Below are positions 1-7,407 of a stretch of 25,921 bases of DNA, one piece after another. The stretch's first letter is position 1; each line of letters opens with the position of its first letter. A program made the translations under genes and the position numbers. This DNA is from Thermoplasmata archaeon (GTDB lineage: Archaea > Thermoplasmatota > Thermoplasmata > Lutacidiplasmatales > UBA184). The DNA lies in the NCBI GenBank assembly GCA_030040035.1, contig JASHUJ010000191.1, positions 1-25,921 of the forward strand, written 5' to 3'. The notes below the pieces were generated by a model that did not search any database, had not been told where the DNA came from, and saw only the letters and a list, made by a program, of their open reading frames with translations.

Positions 1-704
1 GCCGGGACCGCGCGAAAGCCGTACAGTCCGAGTCCCGTGCGACCGATCGGCGTCGCGTGGCGACGACGGGCCCACCAGAGCAGCGCGTCGCACAGCCCCC
101 CGCCCGGTCCGTGGTCAGCGATCGCAACCCCGGTCGCCGCCAGTCGACGGTCGATCTCGCCGAACTCCCCGCGCGATCGGTCATCATCGTGGGGCACGTC
201 GTAAACGAAGAGGTCGATTTGGTCGAGTTCCTCCGTGAGGAGGGGGAGGACATCCTTCTTGTCCCCGATCCGGAGGTCCCAGCGGGCCCGCAACGGGAAC
301 GGGACGGCCCAGCCCGAGAATCGGCCGGGCGGCAGGGCCCACGACGACGTGTGCGGGCGCAGTCGCTTCGCCGAGGGCCGGTCGAGCTTCGGCCGATCGA
401 TGGAGTGCAGCGTCCCCTTTCCGTTCCGCGCGAGCGCCTCGAGCAGGTACGCGGATGAAACCCCCGAGGAGACTCCGACTTCCACGACGTGCGTTGGTCG
501 GAGCAGTCGCACGAGCGCATACAGCTCGAGCGGCGCGTCGATCTCGACGTACGAGGGCCGACCCCCGCTCGCGTGCTCCCGCCGGAGATGGCCGAACAGT
601 CGCCGCTCGCCTTCCGCCTCCCGAACGGCCCGGCGAGCGACCGCCTCGGACCGATGGGAAAGCGCGGCGACCCAGGGAACGTCCGGATCTAGTTCAGGCT
701 GCAC
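1..704 (-). CDS. Class I SAM-dependent methyltransferase (Methyltransf_24-like), C-terminus cut by window edge
   Basis: An open frame runs from a GTG at 704 off the left edge with no stop, giving about 234 residues. Residues 73-81 hold a glycine-rich SAM-binding motif I (VVEVGVSSG), followed by an acidic residue at the end of the next strand (SID, D103). Further on, DLFVYDVPHDD occupies the place of the DLVFIDGDH motif of Methyltransf_24 and O-methyltransferase-like enzymes. The substrate cannot be read from sequence. The GTG was chosen because a GGAGG Shine-Dalgarno lies 9 nt upstream and the start falls 17 nt after the phosphatase stop, so the two genes are probably cotranscribed. The frame ends near where such enzymes usually finish, so little should be missing. 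Family call is good; function is open. Confidence 0.75.
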   Translation of the reverse strand, partial: MQPELDPDVPWVAALSHRSEAVARRAVREAEGERRLFGHLRREHASGGRPSYVEIDAPLELYALVRLLRPTHVVEVGVSSGVSSAYLLEALARNGKGTLHSIDRPKLDRPSAKRLRPHTSSWALPPGRFSGWAVPFPLRARWDLRIGDKKDVLPLLTEELDQIDLFVYDVPHDDDRSRGEFGEIDRRLAATGVAIADHGPGGGLCDALLWWARRRHATPIGRTGLGLYGFRAVP

Positions 705-721
705 GCGCCGGGCCCTCCACC

Positions 722-1171
722 TTACTCCCGAGTTCCCAGGTTCGAGCGATCTCCGATCCACTCGGACGCCCCTTCCACACCGGGACGAAGTCGCCGAATC
801 TGGTCATACGCCTCGTCGAGCGATCGGTGCTCCGCCCGGTGCAGATACCACGCGACCGCCAGCGGACCCCGTCGGATCCCATGTCCGCAGAATACCAGGA
901 CCGCTTCGCCTCGGGAACGCGCGCTGTCGACGAGCCGAGCGACCCGCTCGAGATTCTCCACGATCGCCCGATCCACCGTCGGATCGTAGATCGGGACGTG
1001 GGTCACGCCGGTCAGTTCGGTGGGAGGTTCGTCCCGAACGCACACCTTCGTTCCCAGAAACTCGCGCGCGTCGTGCGAGCCGCCCACGTACACACCGGGA
1101 ACGATCTCGGTCGGCCCGACGCGCGGAGTCGCAGGCGGCGCGGGACGCGAACGGGTCCGGGTCGGGGGCAC
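722..1171 (-). CDS. Dual-specificity/tyrosine-type protein phosphatase (Cys-based)
   Basis: This encodes a small (149 aa from GTG 1171) cysteine phosphatase. The P-loop signature Cx5R is present as CGHGIRR (C95 to R101), followed by GP and a helix, as in the DSP/PTP fold. The residue before the cysteine is Phe rather than the usual His. An upstream IYDPTVD segment (D63, D67) could supply the general acid. A longer frame reaches an ATG at 1273, but that would run through the divergent padR promoter. The GTG at 1171 lies about 26 nt from a TATA-like TTCATAAT and leaves a normal-sized domain, so it is preferred. Substrate could be a phosphoprotein or a small phosphorylated molecule; the adjacent methyltransferase does not settle it. 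Confidence 0.72.
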   Translation of the reverse strand: MPPTRTRSRPAPPATPRVGPTEIVPGVYVGGSHDAREFLGTKVCVRDEPPTELTGVTHVPIYDPTVDRAIVENLERVARLVDSARSRGEAVLVFCGHGIRRGPLAVAWYLHRAEHRSLDEAYDQIRRLRPGVEGASEWIGDRSNLGTRE

Positions 1172-1192
1172 GGGAAGGCCAACGGTGCCCCG

Positions 1193-1200
1193 ATTATGAA
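1193..1200 (-). promoter_or_regulatory. TATA-like box for the phosphatase-methyltransferase pair
   Basis: TTCATAAT on the minus strand lies about 26 nt upstream of the GTG at 1171. This fits archaeal leaderless transcription and supports the shorter phosphatase start. Confidence 0.45.
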
Positions 1201-1253
1201 GGAACCGTTCGGACGGTGCGAGGGCTCGGCGTCGCGCGTCGGGGCCCGCGAAG

Positions 1254-1260
1254 TTATATC
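1254..1260 (+). promoter_or_regulatory. TATA box of padR operon
   Basis: TTATATC is centred about 28 nt before the padR ATG at 1285, in an otherwise GC-rich stretch. That distance predicts transcription starting at or within a few nucleotides of the start codon. Confidence 0.6.
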
Positions 1261-1270
1261 GAATTCTGTA

Positions 1271-1287
1271 CATAGTCCGTAACTATG
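1271..1287. promoter_or_regulatory. Perfect inverted repeat over the padR start codon, candidate PadR operator
   Basis: CATAGT-CCGTA-ACTATG is a perfect 6-bp inverted repeat with a 5-bp spacer. Its right arm includes the padR ATG (1285-1287), and it lies just downstream of the TATA box, where bound protein would block initiation. PadR repressors are dimers that commonly autoregulate their own operons. The palindrome is seen; the binding is inferred. Confidence 0.5.
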
Positions 1288-1842
1288 GCGGCCAGTCGTC
1301 CCCCGGGTCCCGTGCCGGGCCGGATCCTCGGGTTCTACGCCCTCTCGGTCATGGCGGCCGAGGGTCCGCTCTATGGCTACATGCTCGCGGATCGCATCGC
1401 CGCCCGAACCGATGGGGCCTGGCGGCCAGGCGCCGGGGCGATCTACCCGGCGCTCGACAGCCTGACGCAACGCAAGCTCGCCCGGGTGTCGAGCGAGGGA
1501 CGCCGACGTGTCTACCGGATCACGCCGCGCGGGCGGGACACGCTGCGCGACGTTCGACGGAACCTCTCGTGGCGCGCTCGGGGAGGGCCCGATCTCGCCC
1601 GCCTCTGGGCCGAGATCGCCGGCCCGGAGGACCCCGATCAATTCCTCGTCGACACGTTTCGCCGTCGCCTGGACGGGATCGTGACCTACCTCACGCGGGA
1701 GACCCGCGAGCCCCGCCGGGCCCGGGAGCTCCGAGCCCAGCTGCGCACCGAACTGGTGCGCGCCGAAGGCCGATTGCGGGAGTCCGACACCGGGACCTCC
1801 CGATCGAGGACGGTCCGGGCGATCGCCGCGGGGGCCCCGTGA
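1285..1842 (+). CDS. PadR-family transcriptional regulator
   Basis: This 185-aa protein has the PadR winged-helix domain in its first ~90 residues: a helix with GYMLADRI (31-38), the recognition-helix region GAIYPALDSL (51-60), and a wing RRRVYRITPRGRDTL (73-87). The C-terminal half is Arg/Glu-rich and helical, as expected for the PadR dimerisation arm. It heads an operon with an ABC ATPase (GTGA overlap at 1839-1842) and permease, the arrangement in which PadR proteins repress drug or peptide exporters until a ligand binds. The inverted repeat over its start codon suggests autorepression. The family call is firm; the ligand is unknown. Confidence 0.9.
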   Translation: MAASRPPGPVPGRILGFYALSVMAAEGPLYGYMLADRIAARTDGAWRPGAGAIYPALDSLTQRKLARVSSEGRRRVYRITPRGRDTLRDVRRNLSWRARGGPDLARLWAEIAGPEDPDQFLVDTFRRRLDGIVTYLTRETREPRRARELRAQLRTELVRAEGRLRESDTGTSRSRTVRAIAAGAP

Positions 1843-2837
1843 GCGCACCCGCCGCGATCGAGGTCCGCGACCTCTCGAAGCGCTACGGCTCGCCCGCCAA
1901 CGGCGTGCTCGCGCTCGACCGCGTGACCCTGTCGATCGGGTCCGGTCAAGTCTTCGGGCTGCTCGGGCCCAACGGGGCCGGCAAGACCACCCTGATCAAG
2001 GTCCTCACGGGGATCAGCGACATCACGTCGGGCGACGCGAGGGTCGCGGGATTCGACGTGCGATCGGAGTCGCTCAAAGTGCGCGCCCGGATCGGATGGG
2101 TCGCGGCCGAGGTGATCCTGGACGACGATTTCAGCGCCTGGGAGAACCTCTGGCTGCAGGCCAAGCTGCAGGACCTCAAGGACTGGGAGGACCGCGCCCG
2201 GCACCTGCTCCAGTACTTCTCGCTGCTCGATCGGAAGGACGAGAAGGTGAACCGGTATTCGACCGGGATGCGCAAGAAGCTCGAGATCTCGCTCGCGCTC
2301 TTGCACCAGCCTTCCGTGATCTTCATGGACGAGCCGACGATCGGGCTCGATGTCGCGACCCGTCGGATGCTCTGGGACATCATCACCGGCATCCACAAGG
2401 AGTTCGGGGTCACGATCCTCCTCACCACCCACTACATCGAGGAGGCCGACGCCCTCTGCGGCCAGATCGCGATCATCGACAAGGGTCGCATCATCGCCCA
2501 GGGCAGCCCGTCGGAGCTCAAGTCCCGGATCCGGGCCGACATCGTCCAGCTCGAGACGTCCGACGGGATCGCGCTGGCGACGCTGCGCGCCATCCCCGGC
2601 GTCCAGGACGCGTGGCCCCAGGGCAACGATTGGATGATCCGCGTCGCCTCGTCGGAGGAGTTCCTGCCGCGGCTCTTCCGGGCGATCCCGACCGATCACA
2701 TCCGACGGATCAGCGTGGAGAAGCCGAGCCTCGAGACGGTCTTTCTCGACCTCACGGGCCGGCGGTTGGGGCAGGACGACGAGCCGATGCGGGACATCCG
2801 CAAATTCTACGCCCAGATGCGGAGGGCCCGATCGTGA
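1839..2837 (+). CDS. ABC transporter ATP-binding protein (DrrA-type)
   Basis: This is the nucleotide-binding subunit (332 aa from GTG 1839) of an ABC-2 exporter. Walker A is GPNGAGKTT (43-51), the signature is YSTGMRKK (140-147), Walker B is VIFMDEPTIGLD (160-171), and the switch histidine is in TTHY (196-199). The C-terminal ~100 residues, ending near PSLETVFLDLTG, match the accessory region of DrrA/CcmA-type daunorubicin and multidrug exporters. The expected Q-loop glutamine is not visible: the usual GYVPQE segment reads GWVAAE (about 86-91). The gene overlaps padR upstream and the permease downstream by 4 nt each (GTGA), so the three are translationally coupled. Substrate is unknown; drug or lipid export is the usual role. 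Confidence 0.9.
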   Translation: MSAPAAIEVRDLSKRYGSPANGVLALDRVTLSIGSGQVFGLLGPNGAGKTTLIKVLTGISDITSGDARVAGFDVRSESLKVRARIGWVAAEVILDDDFSAWENLWLQAKLQDLKDWEDRARHLLQYFSLLDRKDEKVNRYSTGMRKKLEISLALLHQPSVIFMDEPTIGLDVATRRMLWDIITGIHKEFGVTILLTTHYIEEADALCGQIAIIDKGRIIAQGSPSELKSRIRADIVQLETSDGIALATLRAIPGVQDAWPQGNDWMIRVASSEEFLPRLFRAIPTDHIRRISVEKPSLETVFLDLTGRRLGQDDEPMRDIRKFYAQMRRARS

Positions 2838-3598
2838 GGAGCCAGCTCTGGGGCCTCTACGTTCGGGAGGTCCTACGCACGTTCCGCAACCCGTTCGTCC
2901 TCTTGATCACGGTCGTCCAACCGTTCATGTGGCTCGCGTTCTTCGGTTCCGGGTTCGCCCAGTACGCGAAGGACCTCGCCTCGGTCTACGGGACCTCGAA
3001 CTACATCGAGTTCCTGCTGCCGGGGGTGCTGTCGACGTCGATGCTCTCCGTCGGCATGTTCGGATCGATGAGCACGATCCAGGACAAGCGCTTCGGCTTC
3101 ATGAAACGCATCCTGATCACCCCCACCTCGAAGGAGGTCATCTTCCTCTCGAAGGCCCTCGGCTCGGCGACACGCGGCTTGATCCAGATCCCGGTGATGA
3201 TCGCCGCCGCCATCGCCTTCGGCGTCTCCCTCAGCCTCTCGCCGGCCGAATGGTGCGTCTGGATCCTCGGCCTCCTCTTCACCGCGATCGGCTTCTCGAG
3301 CCTCTTCCTCGCGATCACCGCCCGATCGGTCGACTGGCAGACCCCGGGGGTCGTGTCGAACTTCATCACGATGCCCCTGATGTTCTCGAGCGCCGCGCTC
3401 TACCCGTCGAGCGGATTCCCGACCTGGATGAAGGTGATCTCGGCGTTCAACCCGATCTCGTACACCGCGACGCTCGGGCGCGATCTCGTGCTGCACGGCT
3501 CCGTGGACTGGGTCGCCGCCGGCTACCTCGCGATCTTCGCGAGCGGACTCCTCGCGATCGGCTACGTCGTCTCCGCGAAGTGGCTCAAGGTGGAGTGA
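2834..3598 (+). CDS. ABC-2 type transporter permease (DrrB-type)
   Basis: This is a 254-aa integral membrane protein from GTG 2834, which overlaps the ATPase stop. It has about six hydrophobic segments, near residues 20-40, 55-75, 105-130, 140-160, 175-195 and 225-250. Typical ABC-2 features are the N-terminal amphipathic stretch before TM1 (REVLRTFRNP), the cytoplasmic loop KRFGFMKRILITPTSKEVIF, and the FNPISYTATLGRD motif before the last helix. It pairs with the preceding ATPase as an exporter under PadR control. Its last 14 bp overlap the convergent glucoamylase gene. Confidence 0.88.
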   Translation: MRSQLWGLYVREVLRTFRNPFVLLITVVQPFMWLAFFGSGFAQYAKDLASVYGTSNYIEFLLPGVLSTSMLSVGMFGSMSTIQDKRFGFMKRILITPTSKEVIFLSKALGSATRGLIQIPVMIAAAIAFGVSLSLSPAEWCVWILGLLFTAIGFSSLFLAITARSVDWQTPGVVSNFITMPLMFSSAALYPSSGFPTWMKVISAFNPISYTATLGRDLVLHGSVDWVAAGYLAIFASGLLAIGYVVSAKWLKVE

Positions 3599-5996
3599 GA
3601 TCCGCCGCGGCCACGTGGTAGTCCCGTCCCTCCCACCGATCGGCGAGCGGCCAGAAGAAGGTGAACGTCCAGCGTCGGCCCGCCCCGCCGAGCGGCGTCA
3701 GGTCCACGTAGTGCAGTCCGATCCCGGTCTCGGTCGACTCGAGGTCGTGGGCGGTCCGCCAGTCATCGTCGCTCGCGTGGAGCCGGAACGGCGCCCCCGC
3801 GATCACGCGGAGTGGCGCCTCGGGATCGATCGAGGTCGGCCGTCGGGCGAACGTCCAGACCTCGAGCGGTCGACGCGCCCGCGAACGCTGGGCGTACCGC
3901 TCCCCGACCTCGGGCACGCTATCGAAGACGCGTCCGTCGGCGGCGGAGCGCAGGAGCGTCACGTACTCGGCGTGCGCCCAAACGAGCGGCATGGCGGCCT
4001 CGGTCGGACGACCGAACTCGAGGTGCAGCGACGGGAGGTCGAGGGTATCCCAGACCTGCTCGGGGAGGAGACCGGTCGGCGTGGCGAACCGTTCCATGGC
4101 CGCGAGGTACGGTCCCGGGTCCCGGCCGCAGGCGAGCTCGTACAGGCCGCGCTCGCACGTGAGCAGGGGCCACGCTCGCCCGACCCCCCAACCGGCGTAC
4201 GGGCTCCCGTCCTCGCGTTCGCCGTAGCCGTCGTGGTTGTACCGGTGCCACACGGGACCGAACGGCGTGTCGAGTCGGAGGATCCGGTCCACCACGTCGA
4301 CCGAATCGACCACGAGGGGGTCGTCCGGACGTCGGATGCCGTGACGCACGAGGTCCAAGAATCCGCTGTCGACGATCTCGGTCGCGGGGAAATCCGAGGG
4401 GCCGCCGGGCGGCAGGTTCGGCAGGTGGACCCAACCGAGGTCGGGGCCCTCGTTGGGGCTCGGGTCGTCGGTCGAAGCGGCCCGGATCCGGACGTAGTGG
4501 CGGGGCTTCTCCGGCACGAGAGTCCCCCGATCGGTGGCGGTCCAGCGCTCGACGTGCGCTTCGAGGAAATCCGCATACTCCTGGACGAAGCGGGCGGTCG
4601 ATGCGTCGGCCCGGAAGCGGGCGCTGTGGGCGGCGACGGTGAGCGCCGCGATGCAGCTCGAGAGCGTCGACGGCGAGAAGCCGCTCACCTCCTCCCATCG
4701 GTCCTCCTGCGTCACCGGGCCGCGCTCGATCAGGAACCGGACCGCGCGCCGGACCATCGGGAACGGGTCGAACTCCTGGAGGGCGTCGGCGCGCCGGAGG
4801 CGGCCGGCGAGCAGGATCGGTAGCGCGACCTCGTCGAGCTGGATGCCCTGCCAGTAGGGTGTGCCGTCGACCCAGAAGTTCTGCGGGAACCCACCGTCGG
4901 CCCGCTGGCGGGTGGCGAGATAGACGAGCGCGCGGCGGGCCGGCTCCGGCGTGCCGGAGGCGAGCAGCGCGGCGGCCGCGTGGACGAGGTCCCGGGTCCA
5001 GACGAGGTGGTAGCCCCCCCGGTCCTCGTCGGACTTCGAGGCGCCCCAGGGGATCGAGAGCGAGGCGATGAACGCGCCCGGGTAGACCTTGTCCTCATGC
5101 GCCAGGAGGATCGAGCGGCTTCCCCGGTAGAGCCGGCCCGAGTCGTGCGACTTCCCGGCGAGCGGGAGCTCGTGCGTGGCCGGACGGTTCCACTGGTTGA
5201 CGAACCGTCGGCGATGCTGGTCGAAGGGCGTGCTGAGCGACTGGAAGAGCCGGGTGACCGCGTTCGCGACGGAGTCACCGAATGCGAGCCCGAGGGTGAA
5301 CTCGGTCCGACCCGAGACCGGGATCTCGGCGACAAAGGCGATGTTGCCGTCCGGCGCCTGGTCGAACTCCCAGGTCAGCGCCCGGTGGCGGGAGAGATCC
5401 GTCCATCCGTCACTGGCCCCGACGTACCCCACGGACGCGCGCGCGAACGGCCGGCTCGAGCCCAGCGCCATCCCGATACCGCCCTTCTCGGCCGCGAGGA
5501 TCGGCTGGCCGAGGACCTCGTAGACGGCGCCGTGGTTGCCCCAGCCGCCCGCGTTGAGATGCGGGGCGGCGAGCACGTAGAGCTGCAGTCGCCGAGCGAT
5601 TTCGGGGCGAGGGAACTCGATCCGCGTGTTGACGAGCAGGCACGGGAGATGCGGGTCCGAGAGAACGAGCTTCTGGATCCGGTACCGTCCCTCGGGTTCG
5701 TCCGAGGTTACCTGGTAGAGCAGCGCGTGATCGGTCGGTCGCTCCGTCACCGGCTGGAGATGTCGTCGTTCTTCGTGGAAGAACGTCTCGCCGTCCGTGA
5801 TCAGGAACTCGAGGTCGCGCAATTGCGGGAGATCGAGCCGCGGATAGTAGACCTCCGTCACGATCCCCCGCCAGAGGGTGTACCAGAGGCGCGAGTCCGC
5901 GGAGTACGCGGTCCCGACGCCGTCCTTGTTGCTGTGCGTCCAGCGGGGTTGGATGCCCGGGCCCCCGAACGCGATCCGGTCTCCGCGCGGCTCCAT
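3585..5996 (-). CDS. GH15 glucoamylase / glucodextranase-like glucan hydrolase
   Basis: This 803-aa enzyme has an N-terminal beta-sandwich domain (about 1-265, opening with GGPGIQPRWTHSNKDGVGTA). A catalytic (alpha/alpha)6 domain follows (about 285-690) and then a C-terminal beta domain (about 710-800). Visible GH15 motifs are VWTRD (332-336), RWEEVSGFSPST (433-444) with the probable general acid in the Glu pair 435-436, and PEQVWD (645-650) with probable base E646. It would release glucose from the non-reducing ends of alpha-glucans. No signal peptide or membrane segment is seen, so it is probably cytoplasmic and acts on stored glycogen or imported dextrins. GH15 also contains archaeal trehalases, but the three-domain layout favours glucoamylase or glucodextranase. 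ATG 5996 is the most upstream start compatible with the conserved N-terminus. Confidence 0.9.
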   Translation of the reverse strand: MEPRGDRIAFGGPGIQPRWTHSNKDGVGTAYSADSRLWYTLWRGIVTEVYYPRLDLPQLRDLEFLITDGETFFHEERRHLQPVTERPTDHALLYQVTSDEPEGRYRIQKLVLSDPHLPCLLVNTRIEFPRPEIARRLQLYVLAAPHLNAGGWGNHGAVYEVLGQPILAAEKGGIGMALGSSRPFARASVGYVGASDGWTDLSRHRALTWEFDQAPDGNIAFVAEIPVSGRTEFTLGLAFGDSVANAVTRLFQSLSTPFDQHRRRFVNQWNRPATHELPLAGKSHDSGRLYRGSRSILLAHEDKVYPGAFIASLSIPWGASKSDEDRGGYHLVWTRDLVHAAAALLASGTPEPARRALVYLATRQRADGGFPQNFWVDGTPYWQGIQLDEVALPILLAGRLRRADALQEFDPFPMVRRAVRFLIERGPVTQEDRWEEVSGFSPSTLSSCIAALTVAAHSARFRADASTARFVQEYADFLEAHVERWTATDRGTLVPEKPRHYVRIRAASTDDPSPNEGPDLGWVHLPNLPPGGPSDFPATEIVDSGFLDLVRHGIRRPDDPLVVDSVDVVDRILRLDTPFGPVWHRYNHDGYGEREDGSPYAGWGVGRAWPLLTCERGLYELACGRDPGPYLAAMERFATPTGLLPEQVWDTLDLPSLHLEFGRPTEAAMPLVWAHAEYVTLLRSAADGRVFDSVPEVGERYAQRSRARRPLEVWTFARRPTSIDPEAPLRVIAGAPFRLHASDDDWRTAHDLESTETGIGLHYVDLTPLGGAGRRWTFTFFWPLADRWEGRDYHVAAADLTPP

Positions 5997-6090
5997 TCCG
6001 ACCCGGACGGCCTCCCGCCCGCCCGGAGCGAGCCCCGACCGCCTTTGAGGTTTAGCGGACCGGCACCCGGTCGGGTTTCGGCCGTCGTGC

Positions 6091-6096
6091 TTTTTT
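6091..6096 (+). promoter_or_regulatory. T-tract, weak candidate TATA element for the TauE/SafE gene
   Basis: A run of six T, rare in this GC-rich DNA, lies about 25 nt before the GTG at 6119. That is where the archaeal TATA element would sit for a leaderless transcript. Confidence 0.3.
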
Positions 6097-6118
6097 CCTC
6101 GGACCCCTCACGGTCATC

Positions 6119-6973
6119 GTGGACCTCGTCGAATTCGCCCTCCTCGTGGTCCTGACGGGGGTGCTCGGCGGGCTCGTCGGCTCGCTCACGGGGCTCGGCG
6201 GGGCGGTCGTCGTCATCCCGGTCCTCGTGGTCGCGTTCGGGGTCCCGTTCCCGATCGCCGTCGGCGCGGGATTGATCACCATCCTCGCGACGTCGTCCGC
6301 CTCGGGCGCATCGTTCGTCCGCGACCATCTGAGCGACCTGCGGATCGGCATGTTCCTCGAGATCGCGACCGTGCCGGGCGCGCTCGTCGGCGCGAGCCTC
6401 ACCATCTTCCTGGTCCAGGCGAACCTGTCCGACGCGCTGCTGATCGCGCTCGGGGTGATCCTCCTCGCGATCGTCCCGGGGGTCGTCGCGCGCCGCCGCC
6501 AGGAGCTCCCGCCGCCGGGAGCGGCAGACGATCGGGCCCGGGCGCTCGGGCTCGCGGGCGAGTATCACGATGAAGCGCTCGGTCGGGACGTACGGTACGA
6601 GGCCCAGCGGACCCGGCCCGCCCTCGGCGTGATGTTCGGCGCCGGCCTCGTTTCGGGGATGTTCGGGATCGGAGCCGGGGTGTTCAAGGTGTTCGCGCTG
6701 GAGCGCTACCTCGGGCTTCCGATGAAGGTCTCGACCGCGACCAGCAACTTCATGATCGGGGTCACGGGCGCCGCCGGCGCGGGCATTCTGCTCGCGGCGG
6801 GCTACATCAATCCGGTCATCGCGGCCCCGGCGGCCCTCGGGACGGCCGGCGGCGCCTACCTGGGCAGCCAGATCCTTCCCGAGCTGCGCAACCGGACGGT
6901 CCGGCTCCTGTTCCTGCCGATCGTCGGCATCCTGGCGATCGAGGTCATCCTCCGGGGGCTCGGGCTGCTATGA
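6119..6973 (+). CDS. Sulfite exporter TauE/SafE family membrane protein
   Basis: This 284-aa polytopic protein shows the internal duplication of the TauE/SafE (COG0730) family. The first half has GLGGAVVVIP followed by GAGLITILATSSASG. The second half repeats the pattern as GIGAGVFKVFALE followed by STATSNFMIGVTGAAG. Seven to eight hydrophobic segments flank a charged cytoplasmic loop around residues 125-165. Members move sulfite, sulfoacetate or related small organic anions across the membrane; this one's substrate cannot be told. It overlaps the DUF1634 gene by ATGA, a recurring pairing. The GTG start agrees with the T-rich element about 25 nt upstream. Confidence 0.88.
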   Translation: MDLVEFALLVVLTGVLGGLVGSLTGLGGAVVVIPVLVVAFGVPFPIAVGAGLITILATSSASGASFVRDHLSDLRIGMFLEIATVPGALVGASLTIFLVQANLSDALLIALGVILLAIVPGVVARRRQELPPPGAADDRARALGLAGEYHDEALGRDVRYEAQRTRPALGVMFGAGLVSGMFGIGAGVFKVFALERYLGLPMKVSTATSNFMIGVTGAAGAGILLAAGYINPVIAAPAALGTAGGAYLGSQILPELRNRTVRLLFLPIVGILAIEVILRGLGLL

Positions 6974-7395
6974 GCTCTCCCGAAGCGCCCGGACCGGGTC
7001 GTCCGGTGCCGATCCGCGCGCTGCCCGACTCGGCCTACGTACGGATGTCCCTCGTCCTGCGGCTAGGGCTGGGTGTCTCCCTCGCGATCTTGATCGCGGG
7101 CCTCATCGCGTATCTGATCCAGCACGGCACCGAGTCGTACTCGGTGATCGTCTCGTCGAACCCGATCCTGAGCTACCTGAACCTGCGGGGGCTCGCGGCC
7201 GGGCTCGCGGGCGGCCACATCGAGGCGTACCTGACGCTGGGCCTGCTCGCGCTGGTCGCGACGCCGATCCTGCGGGTCCTGTCGGGCTTTTACTACTTCC
7301 ACAGTGGCGGCGAGCGGGTGATGGCCGCGATCACGTTCGCCGTCATGATCCTCCTGCTCCTGGGCCTGCTCGTGCTCGGGCCCTGGGTCCATTGA
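6970..7395 (+). CDS. DUF1634 family membrane protein
   Basis: This 141-aa protein has three clear transmembrane segments, at about 27-47, 70-95 and 115-138, joined by short loops. The pattern and the position directly downstream of a TauE/SafE gene, with a 4-nt ATGA overlap, match DUF1634 (COG4272). That family is commonly encoded next to TauE/SafE transporters and is presumed to be an accessory subunit. No biochemical role is established that I can cite. It ends 12 nt before the convergent GlmM gene. Confidence 0.75.
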   Translation: MSSPEAPGPGRPVPIRALPDSAYVRMSLVLRLGLGVSLAILIAGLIAYLIQHGTESYSVIVSSNPILSYLNLRGLAAGLAGGHIEAYLTLGLLALVATPILRVLSGFYYFHSGGERVMAAITFAVMILLLLGLLVLGPWVH

Positions 7396-7407
7396 GCCCG
7401 AGGCGTC

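Noticed and set aside
1172..1273. Longer phosphatase start at ATG 1273
   Set aside because: It would place coding sequence across the padR TATA box and add 34 residues not typical of the domain; GTG 1171 has a TATA box at the right distance.
3615..6155. Long plus-strand frames antisense to the GH15 gene
   Set aside because: They are low-complexity Arg/Glu/Pro-rich translations opposite a firmly identified enzyme with catalytic motifs.
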